Under the pieces are notes generated by a model, which worked only from the letters and a program-made list of their open reading frames with translations, had not been told where the DNA came from and searched no databases. DNA of 42,329 nt from Bacteroidota bacterium (GTDB lineage: Bacteria > Bacteroidota > Bacteroidia > Bacteroidales > FEN-979), in contig JAPLDG010000205.1 of assembly GCA_026391845.1 (NCBI GenBank), positions 19,477-61,805 of the forward strand, in the 5' to 3' direction. The position numbers and the translations under genes are program-made. Positions 8,301 through 16,085 of the stretch are shown in pieces; within the stretch, counting starts at the first letter, position 1, and every line of letters begins with the position of its first letter.

Positions 8301-10935
8301 GCAGGCTGATATTATATGTTTTATCGGTGTACAATACCCTGTCGCCATCCGATCCTTTGGGGATGCTCAGACCGGCATAGGATTGATACGGATAATATGG
8401 AATGGTAAACCGGTCAACGCTGAAATCCCCGCCATCTTCAAAGACCATTGTCTCGAAACTAGCTTTGAGTGCCCCCGGAGCAATATTGGTCACATGAATC
8501 TTCGGTACAACCATCGTGCGGCCGGTGGCATCAAGTCGGCCATCGAACACAGTGATATTTTCAGCGGCAAAACCTGCCGTTGGATTGTCAAATACATAAC
8601 CGGGGAAGTTCTTGAAAGCAGTCACTGATTTCGACAAAGTTAACATCACCCTCGCCTTCAGGTTGCGTGCTTCAGCCCCCGTAAGCCAGGCAGCCTGAAG
8701 CATCGCGGCCGGAATCTTGTCCCTGACAAGCCTGTCCGTTTTGAAATCGAAAGTGATTTTAAGTCGGTTTGGCTTCACCGTCTCAATTTTCAATGTTTTC
8801 TGGAATTCAACACCCCCTGCATCTACTTTTGCAAGCCAGTTTCCGGTAGGAGCATCAGCGGCAGTGGCTGTACTGAAGTTATAGAAACCATTGAGAGAAT
8901 TTGTTCTGACCATTCGGGTGATCAGCTGCCCGTTCGGGTTGAAAAGCGACATCCCCACTGGATGGTGCAATGGCAGCTGACCTGTTTTATCATCCAGAAT
9001 AAAAGTCAGGTAAATCGAATCACCCGGCCTCCATACACCACGTTCTCCATAAATAAATCCTTTCAGCCCTTTCTGAACAGGCTCGCCCGCTACATCGAAC
9101 ATACTGAGCGACAGTGTATTTCCGTCCGTCAGTTTCAGATATCCGGTTTGTGTTCCACTTTTTGCGACCAGAATAAACGGGCGTTTCTTCATGGCAACGA
9201 TCGTCATGCCATTTGCATCGGAGGAGGCCTTTCCCAGGCTTTGCAACTGGAAATTAAAAAACTCAACAGAAACTCCGGAAAGGGGTTTAGCCGTGATCAG
9301 ATCGGTAACGAAAACATGAAAATTACCGTCGCTCCCCGCTTTTGCTATTATCCCCAGATCGGAGGAAAGTACATTCCGGCTGACCGATCGGTTGAAAAAG
9401 TAGGAAGGCTTACATGGATTTTCGCGCTCCTCCCAATGATAATTTTTCCAGCCTCCGTCGCGATAATCATTCTCTTCATAGCTGCTGTAATAATCCCAGT
9501 TTTGGTCATTCTCACTATCCGGGTCTCCTTCAACGAACAAATTGTCTGAACTGGAATTGAGTGTATCCGAATCTTCACAGGGGTAGGTTGAATAAGCTTT
9601 TTTAAACCGGATGATGACCGAATAGATAGCTCCGGGCTCTGTTTTCATCAGGGTTGAAAGATCTATGGAATAACGGTTCCATTTGCTGTAGTCTGTCACT
9701 CCGGTGAGTGGTATCGTTTTTTTCAGTACGACCCGTCCGACACGCGCGAGTTGAGAATTATCATTCAACTCGTTGACCTGCAGAAATTGCAGGATGTTGG
9801 TGGCGAAAATCCGCACGACTTTCACATCCACGGCATTCAGATTGACTGCTTCAAACGGCAGCAGCATGCCATTGGAACCAGGCAGGATCACCCCGTCGCC
9901 AAAAAAACGAACATTTGGTTTTGTATTCACTACTTCAACCTGTTCAACCACTCTTTTCCCAAGCAGAATCTGGTTGATGTTGCGAATGGATGGTTCGAGT
10001 GTCAAAAGCACCTTTTCATTTTCAGTTTCCGGAAGATAAATCAAAAGCAGATTATCTTCAATACTGTAGCGGAGATTGTTATACTGGCCGATTTTAAACA
10101 GCCCGTCAAGATTCTGATCTGTTTTCAGCGGATCAGAAAACTGAACCCTTACACATTGTTGAGCATTGGGAAGACTACCCGCCGAAATAACGGTAAAATT
10201 ACCCAGGGCGGGGATTTCAACAGCCATGCTACCGGCTGATTTTGAATCGATGGGCGATCCATTCCAGGTAAGTTTAACCTCTCCGGCTTCACGTCCCCTG
10301 CTGACAGAATCAGCCTGGAAGAGATGGGTGCGGGTTTTCCGGTCATGTGTCCATGTAACCGGCAGATTTCTACCGCCCTGTGAAGCCGTGAGAATTTTCT
10401 CCACCTGTGTTTCGTCGGCAATGTCGGAGGTTTGCAGGATTCCGTTGAGATGCTCTTTTGAAAGATCGTTGTGAAAATAGGCCTTATGGTTATCAATTTC
10501 AACCGACACCTCCTGCGACATCGTATGGAATTGGAAGACCATTGTCTTCAGAGAATCGGGCAGGGTTAACAATCGTGAAAGATAAAATTCAGCGGTGTAA
10601 TACTGGTCCTGGGGAAGGCGTTCGTCTGGTAAAAACTCCAGGGTCCGGCTGTCGCTCCAGAAAGTTTTCCCCTTGATATCCGGTGTGAATTTGAAATAAG
10701 CCGTTGCAAGAGGTGTATTAAAAGAGACCGTATCGGCAAAATCATCGGCCAGCCGAACCTTGATGGTTCCATGCGTGGATATTGTACCGGAAGTAAAAGC
10801 CTGCACATATTGCCGAAATGCCGGGTTCACCCGGACCAGTCCGTGCCGGCCTGTTCCACCATGGGCTAAAAAAAGCATGGCACCGCTGAAACCAACGATG
10901 CCTGCTAAAATCAGGTAAACATAGATCTTCTTCAT
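5362..10935 (-). CDS. Bacterial alpha-2-macroglobulin (thioester type)
   Basis: A 1857-aa periplasmic protease trap. The N-terminus (residues 1-25) is a signal or membrane anchor; there is no lipobox cysteine, unlike the lipoprotein YfhM of E. coli. It is followed by many macroglobulin-type beta domains, including the A2M_N segment (FIYGERGVWRPGDSIYLTFIL). The thioester motif CIEQ is intact at C1405, within YPYGCIEQTVSAAFPQLYL, and is followed by the alpha-toroid region and a C-terminal receptor-like beta domain. In this family, cleavage of the bait region by a protease exposes the thioester, which traps the attacker. It is the first gene of the pbpC operon. Its promoter is unclear: only a TAAATTCG box at 10959-10966 (minus strand) was seen. 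Confidence 0.95.
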   Translation of the reverse strand: MKKIYVYLILAGIVGFSGAMLFLAHGGTGRHGLVRVNPAFRQYVQAFTSGTISTHGTIKVRLADDFADTVSFNTPLATAYFKFTPDIKGKTFWSDSRTLEFLPDERLPQDQYYTAEFYLSRLLTLPDSLKTMVFQFHTMSQEVSVEIDNHKAYFHNDLSKEHLNGILQTSDIADETQVEKILTASQGGRNLPVTWTHDRKTRTHLFQADSVSRGREAGEVKLTWNGSPIDSKSAGSMAVEIPALGNFTVISAGSLPNAQQCVRVQFSDPLKTDQNLDGLFKIGQYNNLRYSIEDNLLLIYLPETENEKVLLTLEPSIRNINQILLGKRVVEQVEVVNTKPNVRFFGDGVILPGSNGMLLPFEAVNLNAVDVKVVRIFATNILQFLQVNELNDNSQLARVGRVVLKKTIPLTGVTDYSKWNRYSIDLSTLMKTEPGAIYSVIIRFKKAYSTYPCEDSDTLNSSSDNLFVEGDPDSENDQNWDYYSSYEENDYRDGGWKNYHWEERENPCKPSYFFNRSVSRNVLSSDLGIIAKAGSDGNFHVFVTDLITAKPLSGVSVEFFNFQLQSLGKASSDANGMTIVAMKKRPFILVAKSGTQTGYLKLTDGNTLSLSMFDVAGEPVQKGLKGFIYGERGVWRPGDSIYLTFILDDKTGQLPLHHPVGMSLFNPNGQLITRMVRTNSLNGFYNFSTATAADAPTGNWLAKVDAGGVEFQKTLKIETVKPNRLKITFDFKTDRLVRDKIPAAMLQAAWLTGAEARNLKARVMLTLSKSVTAFKNFPGYVFDNPTAGFAAENITVFDGRLDATGRTMVVPKIHVTNIAPGALKASFETMVFEDGGDFSVDRFTIPYYPYQSYAGLSIPKGSDGDRVLYTDKTYNISLLNVDALGVLVPSNQLKVEVFKLEWRWWWDDSEAGSADFISTAYIRPSDSATLKTVNGKAVYTFSTAYNDWGRYLIKVTDKTSGHAAGQVVYVDWPGYFRMPGGEKQAAAMLTLTTDKSQYKVGDKVKLTLPASPDGRALITIETGSGILKSFWVPTTKGTTDISFDATEAMSPNCYAYVTLLQPHAQTKNDLPIRLYGVIAVPVENPNTHLKPLISMRNELEPGKEVSIHVTEASGKAMTYTLAMVDDGLLDLTRFKTPDPWSVFYAREALGVKTWDLFDQVMGSFGGELQRILSIGGDQDVLNKGGLKANRFKPMVKFLGPFTLKKGQGTTHSFIMPEYIGSVRVMVVAGQDGAYGRDEKTVAVKKPLMVLGTLPRVLGPGETVKLPVSVFAMNNAVKNVKVEVIVNEMFIIGGANSRQLSFHGTGDQLVTFDLTVDQKVGIGKVRIVAVSGNLKAEHMIEIGIRNPNSPVTDVLEKIIQPGSTWTTDFHAPGIPGTNKGTLEVSAIPPLNLEKRLSYLIHYPYGCIEQTVSAAFPQLYLNGFVELSESSKKETEQNIRSAIQRLKSFQMPNGGFAYWPGAQYADDWGTNYAGHFLLEAAQMGYALPVNLLHAWKEFQRQKAVSWNVDASFYNNDLMQAYRLYTLALAKAPELGAMNKLLEKKNLAVSARWQLAAAYQIAGKQEVAKQLVNTLSTSVPPYHESNDTYGSDLRDKAMIVEALCLLNMKTRAAPLVKEISASLGNNEWLSTQSTSFALRAIASFMGSSGGSGILASLRINNDQPVTIESMKPILTRKIDVQPGKKGVIQLVNQGKNILFSRLILTGIPAQGDNTSSSNSLKISMVFKSMAGSVIKPAALQQGTNFVAEVSVTNPGMRGSYQQLALSQVFPSGWEVINARSGDLAQSVATASAFTYQDVRDDRVNTFFDLNPGQTKTFRVMMMAAYLGRFYLPATVCEAMYDNTISARVPGCWVEVVPASK

Positions 10936-10986
10936 GAGGTAAATCTTGAAGTGATCTACGAATTTAGGTAAAAAAGTAACCGGGTC

Positions 10987-11391
10987 TTAAAATCTTTTTT
11001 TGAAGCCTCCGCGAGCGCCACTATCTCTGCCGCCACTGTCTATGCTGCCGCCGCCAAATCCGCCGCTGCCGCCACGTGAGCCGCCGCCGCCAAATCCGCC
11101 GCCACCACCACCGCGCGAATCGCTGAAACCACCTGGTTTGCTGTTTGTTTTAGGGCGAGCTTCCGAAACTGTCATCACTTTACCGTCGAATTCGGCATTG
11201 TTTAATTCTTCGATGGCCTTGGCAGCCTCTTCATCATTGGTCATTTCCACGAAACCAAAACCCCTTGATCTTCCCGAAAAATTGTCTTTAATCACCTTGG
11301 CTGATGTTACGGCGCCATAGTCAGCAAATGCCTGTTTCAGATCCTCATCATTGATCCTGAAACTCAAATTTGATACAAAAATGTTTTTCAT
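10987..11391 (-). CDS. Glycine-rich RRM RNA-binding protein
   Basis: A 134-aa protein with one RNA recognition motif (residues 3-80) and a glycine/serine/arginine-rich tail (about 95-130). RNP2 is IFVSNL (4-9) and RNP1 is RSRGFGFVEM (41-50), with the aromatic residues used for RNA stacking present. Such small RRM-Gly proteins are common in Bacteroidota and cyanobacteria and are often cold-induced; their RNA targets are poorly known. The gene stands alone between two divergent or unrelated units, and its leader is about 140 nt long with unusual content (see separate entry), suggesting control at the RNA level, possibly by its own product. The latter is inference. Confidence 0.93.
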   Translation of the reverse strand: MKNIFVSNLSFRINDEDLKQAFADYGAVTSAKVIKDNFSGRSRGFGFVEMTNDEEAAKAIEELNNAEFDGKVMTVSEARPKTNSKPGGFSDSRGGGGGGFGGGGSRGGSGGFGGGSIDSGGRDSGARGGFKKRF

Positions 11392-11533
11392 GTACTTTTT
11401 TTGTGAATGAATACTGGATGGCTGGTGATTTTAAGCTTCAATCACGAGAAGAAACCGGCGGCGATATAACTTCTAGGAGGTGATAACGACTGGAGGGCTT
11501 GCTTGTGGATCTCTGAATATTCAAAAGCCGGTG
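11392..11533 (-). promoter_or_regulatory. Structured leader of the RRM gene with an anti-Shine-Dalgarno sequence
   Basis: Between the -7 box and the start codon lie ~140 transcribed bases. On the minus strand, 11484-11475 reads ATCACCTCCT, identical to the conserved 3' tail of bacterial 16S rRNA. The arms ATCAC (11484-11480) and GTGAT (11445-11441), and AGAAG (11474-11470) and CTTCT (11451-11447), can pair. This makes a hairpin with CTCCT in an internal loop and an 18-base apical loop. That loop contains GCCGGT (11459-11454), complementary to ACCGGC at 11532-11527 near the likely 5' end. The pairing is seen in the sequence; a regulatory role is inference. Confidence 0.45.
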
Positions 11534-11541
11534 CAAAGATA
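11534..11541 (-). promoter_or_regulatory. -7 box of the RRM gene promoter
   Basis: Minus-strand TATCTTTG, a perfect match to the Bacteroidota TAnnTTTG -7 element. A good -33 TTG at the usual 19-bp spacing was not seen. Transcription would begin near 11530, giving a leader of about 140 nt. Confidence 0.5.
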
Positions 11542-11586
11542 CGTAATTAAACCAAGTGATTCACGTATGATTGTAAATAATAAGCA

Positions 11587-11617
11587 TTTGGCAATAAAAG
11601 AAAAAACACGATCTTTG
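11587..11617 (+). promoter_or_regulatory. Promoter of the OB-fold lipoprotein operon
   Basis: TTTG at 11587-11590, a 19-bp spacer, then GATCTTTG at 11610-11617 (one mismatch to TAnnTTTG). Spacing is ideal for the Bacteroidota primary sigma factor, and the predicted leader is only about 20 nt before the ATG at 11641. Confidence 0.55.
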
Positions 11618-11640
11618 CACCATAAACCAAACCAAACCCC

Positions 11641-12195
11641 ATGTCAAAGAAACTTTTTCCGCTGTTGATCTTCATCCTTTTTGCGATCGCCGCCTGCAAC
11701 CAGGGAACCAAAGATTCTGCCGGTGCCATTAAAAATGACACGACCGTGATCAAGATCCTTACTTTTGAAAAACAGGCCGATAGCTGCATAGATAAACCGG
11801 TCATCATCGAAGGCACTGCTCTTCACATATGCAAACATGGTGGAAAAAGAATGTTCCTTGTTGACGAAACAGACAGCGTACGCGTGGAGATCACGACAGG
11901 CCCGAAAATCGCCAAGTTTGAAGATGCACTCCTTGGCAGCCGGGTACGTGTATTCGGAACGCTGAAGGAGGAACGCATCGATGCCAAATATCTGAACGAA
12001 TGGGAAGCCGAAGTGAAGAAACCCGAGGGAAGCCATAACGTTGGCGTTCATACCGGCGCCAAAGGCCACGAGGACCAGGGGGTACAAGATAAACTCGACC
12101 AGATCAATGCGTTGCGCGAAGATTTGAAAAACAGCGGGAAGGACCATTTGTCAAATTTCTCCATCGAAGCCGATCATTTCATCGAACTGAAATAA
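11641..12195 (+). CDS. OB-fold-like periplasmic lipoprotein
   Basis: A 184-aa lipoprotein: the signal peptide ends with lipobox AIAAC, lipidated C19. The body (about residues 35-130) has the alternating beta pattern of a small OB-fold: CIDKPVIIEGTALHIC, KRMFLVDETDSVRVEITTG, LGSRVRVFGTLKEERIDAKYLNEWEAEV. An H-x-C-K-H-G-G-K sequence sits in the second strand region and could bind a metal. The C-terminal 50 residues are charged and probably helical. It is followed after 2 bp by a PepSY-type membrane protein, so the two are very likely cotranslated and may work together at the inner membrane. I do not recognise a named family, and the metal idea is inference. Confidence 0.8.
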   Translation: MSKKLFPLLIFILFAIAACNQGTKDSAGAIKNDTTVIKILTFEKQADSCIDKPVIIEGTALHICKHGGKRMFLVDETDSVRVEITTGPKIAKFEDALLGSRVRVFGTLKEERIDAKYLNEWEAEVKKPEGSHNVGVHTGAKGHEDQGVQDKLDQINALREDLKNSGKDHLSNFSIEADHFIELK

Positions 12196-12197
12196 CG

Positions 12198-12764
12198 ATG
12201 CAAGCTAAAACCCTCCGCAGGTGGAACAATGTGCTTCACCGAGATATCGGCTATTTATGCGTTGGCATGACCCTTATCTACGCCATCTCCGGAATTGTAC
12301 TCAACCACTTCAAATCCGGCGATTTTCAGCATCCCGACTACGGGAAATCTTACACCGAACTTAAAGTGCCTCTGCCAAAAGATGGCCAGGTCAACCAGGC
12401 ATATATCAACTCTGTGCTTGACCAAGTACACGAAAAAGACAATTTTAAAAGTTTTATCACCGGAGAAGGTTATGTACAGATTTTTCTCACGAAAGGATTT
12501 GTTTATGTTGACCTGACGAACGGAGAAGCGGAGATGGAACGAAAAACCACACGTTATGGCATCAAGGAGATGAATCTGCTCCACTACAACAACCTGAAAA
12601 AGTGGTATACATGGTTCTCCGATCTCTATGCTGTCGGGCTGATCGTGCTGGCCATCACCGGACTATTCGTGCTAAGGGGCAAGAACGGCATCCTCGGCCG
12701 CGGCGCATGGCTCACAGCTATCGGCATTATACTCCCGGCAGTGTTCCTGCTTCTCTATTCGTAA
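12198..12764 (+). CDS. PepSY-associated transmembrane protein
   Basis: A 188-aa membrane protein. It starts with RRWNNVLHRDIGYLCVGMTLIYAISGIVLNH, the first-helix signature of PepSY-TM proteins, with H14 before the helix and a conserved histidine at its end. A periplasmic segment of about 100 residues follows, then a second conserved histidine (LLHYNNLKKWYTWFSDLYA) and two more helices (about 143-162 and 170-187). Relatives are often tied to iron or haem uptake and to periplasmic electron transfer, because the helix histidines can ligate haem; this is family knowledge and not shown for this short form. It is translationally close to the upstream lipoprotein. Confidence 0.82.
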   Translation: MQAKTLRRWNNVLHRDIGYLCVGMTLIYAISGIVLNHFKSGDFQHPDYGKSYTELKVPLPKDGQVNQAYINSVLDQVHEKDNFKSFITGEGYVQIFLTKGFVYVDLTNGEAEMERKTTRYGIKEMNLLHYNNLKKWYTWFSDLYAVGLIVLAITGLFVLRGKNGILGRGAWLTAIGIILPAVFLLLYS

Positions 12765-12791
12765 TGTTCTTCGGATTTCAAAGTGAGAGGT

Positions 12792-12807
12792 ACTGACAAC
12801 AGTCAGT
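12792..12807. terminator. Possible bidirectional terminator hairpin
   Basis: ACTGAC-AACA-GTCAGT forms a perfect 6-bp stem with a 4-base loop between two convergent genes. There is no clear T-run on either side, so termination is only suggested by position. Confidence 0.3.
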
Positions 12808-12820
12808 CGCCATTACACAA

Positions 12821-14233
12821 CTATCGGCATATCAATATTTTTCCTGAGACAACCCCATCCCTCCCACTGATCCTGATCAGGTATATTCCAGCCCGGAAAT
12901 CTGAAAGATTTACAACCGTGTTCGTACCATCCAACGCAGTGCACCAATGTAAACGTCCATCCGCAGAATACAGTTCGGCCTTGGTATATCCTCTGTTTCC
13001 ACCGGAGATATACAATACCTCGTTTGCCGGATTCGGGTAAAATAACGCCGGTTGACCATGACGTCCGGCCATTCCTGTTGATACATCCGGATTGATGTCA
13101 ACGATTGCGCCTTCAATCACAGTGAGCCCATAGGGAATCTCGTCGGGAAGAAGGTACCATCCGTTGTATGAACCTCCCCACCCGAAGTTCAGATGGTAAT
13201 ACTTGTCGGTGTTGTAACCGTCAACCACCACATTATGTCCCATGCTCCATGCCGGATCGACAATGGCCAGATGGACCGGCAGGGTATCTTTCACATTCTG
13301 GGCCATCCTTGGATAAAGGAGAAGATCGCCATCAACCAGCAAACTCACTTCTTCGAAGTTGAATTTAAGATAGGCATCAAAGGCCTGGCTGACTCCGAAA
13401 GTGCCTGACGACGAAGATGTGAACACCTGTTTTGCCGCCACACCACATGCAAAAGTAAGAGCCGCCTTGTCAGTGTTTGTCGGTGGAATACCGTTGCTGT
13501 ATCTGCCCTGAAGCGACTCGAGATCGTCGTTCAGCATCGGGAAAGAGGGAAAGCCGACCGTTAAATAGTCATCATCGATCATGTAATTTCGTCCTGCGTA
13601 ATTGTGGTGATAATCATCCGTATCTCTGAATTTGACCCCATTGATGGTCTGGTGGAAATTTAAAATCTGTGCCATGGCTACAGCCGGGCAGCCGGCTATA
13701 CTTCGTACGCCGGTAACAAGGTCCATCGGACAAAGCAGATTATAGGGAGAATTCTGTGTCCAGTTCGTTTCCAGCCATCCTCCGGTTAAAGTTGTGCCAG
13801 GTTCAGGCCATTGCTGAAATGGCGATAAACGATTTTGTATTTCACCGACCTTCTCCCATGCCAACCTGTTATTGTTCTTTACAGTTTCCGGCTGATGTTT
13901 CAACCGTAAAGTCAGGTCCGACACTGCAAGACTGAGGAGCCTCCCTTCAGGATCGGGACTGTCGGTATAAGAATAGGCAAGCACCAAAGGAAGTTCCATA
14001 TTCCCGGGAACAATCATATACCCCTTGGGTGAAAGCTCAAATAGGAAAAACAGGGTTAAGCCAGCCGAATCCCGGTAAACAACATGACCCAGGATGTTGC
14101 GTTGGCCATCCATCCCGGATACATTCAACCTTGCATGCACAGCTGTTTCAGCTTCCGGCAGACTCACAGGCTGAGAAAAAGACTGAAAACAAAAAATCAG
14201 CCATAAAATTGAGGTAAAAAGCAGCTTTTTCAT
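12821..14233 (-). CDS. C10 (streptopain-like) cysteine protease with T9SS sorting domain
   Basis: A 470-aa secreted protease. The signal peptide spans about residues 1-21 from the ATG at 14233 (MKKLLF); an upstream in-frame ATG at 14245 would add only four residues ahead of it. The propeptide (about 22-130) precedes a papain-like C10 domain. The nucleophile is C182 in SIAGCPAVAMAQILNFH and the catalytic histidine is H333 in SMGHNVVVDGY, followed by the family's HLNFGWGG. The C-terminal ~80 residues (FYPNPANEVLYISG ... GIYLIRISGRDG ... ILICR) form a T9SS type A sorting domain. The family includes SpeB of streptococci and interpain of Prevotella. It is divergent from a second T9SS-exported protease. 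Confidence 0.93.
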   Translation of the reverse strand: MKKLLFTSILWLIFCFQSFSQPVSLPEAETAVHARLNVSGMDGQRNILGHVVYRDSAGLTLFFLFELSPKGYMIVPGNMELPLVLAYSYTDSPDPEGRLLSLAVSDLTLRLKHQPETVKNNNRLAWEKVGEIQNRLSPFQQWPEPGTTLTGGWLETNWTQNSPYNLLCPMDLVTGVRSIAGCPAVAMAQILNFHQTINGVKFRDTDDYHHNYAGRNYMIDDDYLTVGFPSFPMLNDDLESLQGRYSNGIPPTNTDKAALTFACGVAAKQVFTSSSSGTFGVSQAFDAYLKFNFEEVSLLVDGDLLLYPRMAQNVKDTLPVHLAIVDPAWSMGHNVVVDGYNTDKYYHLNFGWGGSYNGWYLLPDEIPYGLTVIEGAIVDINPDVSTGMAGRHGQPALFYPNPANEVLYISGGNRGYTKAELYSADGRLHWCTALDGTNTVVNLSDFRAGIYLIRISGRDGVVSGKILICR

Positions 14234-14282
14234 AGGAAAGATCATTTATCAGAGGAATATGCAATAAAACACACCGGTATGA

Positions 14283-14290
14283 CAAATATA
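14283..14290 (-). promoter_or_regulatory. -7 box for the C10 protease gene
   Basis: Minus-strand TATATTTG, a perfect TAnnTTTG match about 50 bp upstream of the start at 14233. The -33 region is poor. It lies back to back with the promoter of the divergent S8 protease. Confidence 0.45.
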
Positions 14291-14294
14291 GCGC

Positions 14295-14323
14295 ATTTTT
14301 TTACTCGTTAATCCTTACTTTTG
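14295..14323 (+). promoter_or_regulatory. Promoter of the S8 protease gene
   Basis: TACTTTTG at 14316-14323 is a perfect -7 element; the -33 region is only a T-run near 14296. The leader would be about 28 nt. Confidence 0.5.
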
Positions 14324-14354
14324 TAAAAAATCTCAATTTTAATACCACATATTC

Positions 14355-16034
14355 ATGAAACAAATAGCCCTGATAGCTTCAATCATGCTCTTATCATTCA
14401 CCCTGTTTGCCCAGGAGCAGAAGCATGTTGTTTTTCTGAAGGATAAAGATAACAACCCCTACTCACTTTCAAATCCCTCGGAATTTTTAACCCAACGATC
14501 CCTCGATCGCCGCTCAAAATCCAACATTTCGCTCGATATCCGCGATTTGCCCGTAACCCCATCCTATGTTACGCAGATTGCAGCAACCGGAGCAACGGTG
14601 GTTTTTTGGCTAAAATGGTTCAATGCGGTGGTTATAAACACCGATGATCTGATGATTTTAAATGACATTGCAGCATTTCCGTTTGTTGATCATATTGACA
14701 TGGTTATGAAGGGTCAACCCAAGAACTCAGACAGCAAAACCGGATTTCAGTCGACCGGCGGAATCCCTCCTTACACCATGATCAAAGCGGGTCCTGTTGC
14801 CAATGTTAAATCATCCAATGTCATCAACTATGGCATGGCTTACAACCAGGCCCACATGATCGCAGTTGACGGATTGCACAACCTGGGATATACCGGCCAG
14901 GGAATGATGATTGCCATCCTGGATGCCGGATTTTACCATGTTGACCAGATTTCAGCATTCGACAGTCTCTGGCTCAACAACCGAATCCTCGGAACCCGCG
15001 ATTTCAGCATCCCGGGTAACAATGTTTTCGGCGACGACATGCATACCCATGGCACCAGCGTTCTTTCGACCATGGGCGCCAATCTCCCCGGAGAAATGGT
15101 CGGAACCGCCCCGCACGCATCCTTCTGGCTCATCAGGACCGAAGTCGGGGAGACCGAATCGCTGGTGGAAGAGTACAACTGGGCCGGTGGCGCTGAATTC
15201 GCAGACAGCCTTGGAGCAGATGTGATCAATTCCTCCCTTGGATATACCATGTTCGACAATTCTGTATTCGACCACACCTACAGTGATTTGGATGGCAACA
15301 CCACTCCTGTTACAAGGGCTGCTGACCTGGCCGCAAGCCGGGGCATCCTGGTCGTCAACAGCGCCGGAAACGAAGGTGGGTCAGCATGGCAATATGTTGG
15401 CGCCCCGGCTGATGGCGATAGTGTATTTTCGATAGGCGCAGTGGATGCTTCGGGTTATTATGCATCCTTCAGCTCAACCGGCCCGACCGCCGATGGCCGG
15501 ACCAAACCAGATGTAGTGGCACAAGGTCAGGGAACAACGATTGTAGCCGGGTGGGGCGGAGTGACCCAGGGAAGCGGAACATCCTTTTCGTCTCCGGTCA
15601 TGGCCGGTGCGCTGGCCTGTTTATGGCAATCGACTCCTGCATTTTCTGCTGAACAAATCCGCGTCGCCGTCCGGAATACCGCTTCAAAAGCAAATTCACC
15701 GGATCAGCTCTACGGATGGGGAATCCCAAACCTGATGAACACCAGAACAATGCTTACTACACCCGATTCACATGCTGCCTCGCAGAATCAATTCATGCTT
15801 TACCCGGTACCCTTTACTACAGCCCCAATACTCTCGGGCTTTCTGAAAGAAACGGAAACAGTTAAAGTTGAAATCCTCTCCGTCACAGGTCAGTTGTTAG
15901 TTTCAAAAGACTTGCTGTTTAATCAGTCTTCAGCCTTCAGGATGGACACGTTTAACACATTGTCGCCGGGAATCTATTTCCTGCGCATCTCAACCGGCGT
16001 GTCTCAGCAGGTAATCCGGGCGGTGAAAATATAA
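14355..16034 (+). CDS. Subtilisin-like (S8) serine protease with T9SS sorting domain
   Basis: A 559-aa secreted protease. The signal peptide ends near residue 19 (LFAQEQ). A propeptide-like region (20-150) is followed by the S8 domain with triad D190 (MIAILDAGF), H232 (THGTSVLSTM) and S410 (GTSFSSPVMAG). The oxyanion asparagine is in NSAGNEGG. The last ~80 residues (LYPVPFTTAPILSG ... GIYFLRISTG ... RAVKI) are a T9SS sorting domain. All catalytic residues are present, so it should be active outside the cell or on its surface. The C10 protease is divergent on the other side of a shared ~110-bp promoter region. Confidence 0.95.
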   Translation: MKQIALIASIMLLSFTLFAQEQKHVVFLKDKDNNPYSLSNPSEFLTQRSLDRRSKSNISLDIRDLPVTPSYVTQIAATGATVVFWLKWFNAVVINTDDLMILNDIAAFPFVDHIDMVMKGQPKNSDSKTGFQSTGGIPPYTMIKAGPVANVKSSNVINYGMAYNQAHMIAVDGLHNLGYTGQGMMIAILDAGFYHVDQISAFDSLWLNNRILGTRDFSIPGNNVFGDDMHTHGTSVLSTMGANLPGEMVGTAPHASFWLIRTEVGETESLVEEYNWAGGAEFADSLGADVINSSLGYTMFDNSVFDHTYSDLDGNTTPVTRAADLAASRGILVVNSAGNEGGSAWQYVGAPADGDSVFSIGAVDASGYYASFSSTGPTADGRTKPDVVAQGQGTTIVAGWGGVTQGSGTSFSSPVMAGALACLWQSTPAFSAEQIRVAVRNTASKANSPDQLYGWGIPNLMNTRTMLTTPDSHAASQNQFMLYPVPFTTAPILSGFLKETETVKVEILSVTGQLLVSKDLLFNQSSAFRMDTFNTLSPGIYFLRISTGVSQQVIRAVKI

Positions 16035-16085
16035 CTTTTGGCGGATCTGCCTTCTGCCTAAGGAGCACAAAACAACTATTATCCG

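Noticed and set aside
11475-11484. Fragment of a 16S rRNA gene
   Set aside because: Similarity to the 16S 3' end is limited to ten bases; flanking bases do not match the conserved rRNA 3' region.
16035-16085. AAGGAG as ribosome-binding site of the TMTC-like gene
   Set aside because: It lies more than 20 bases from the start codon, too far to act.
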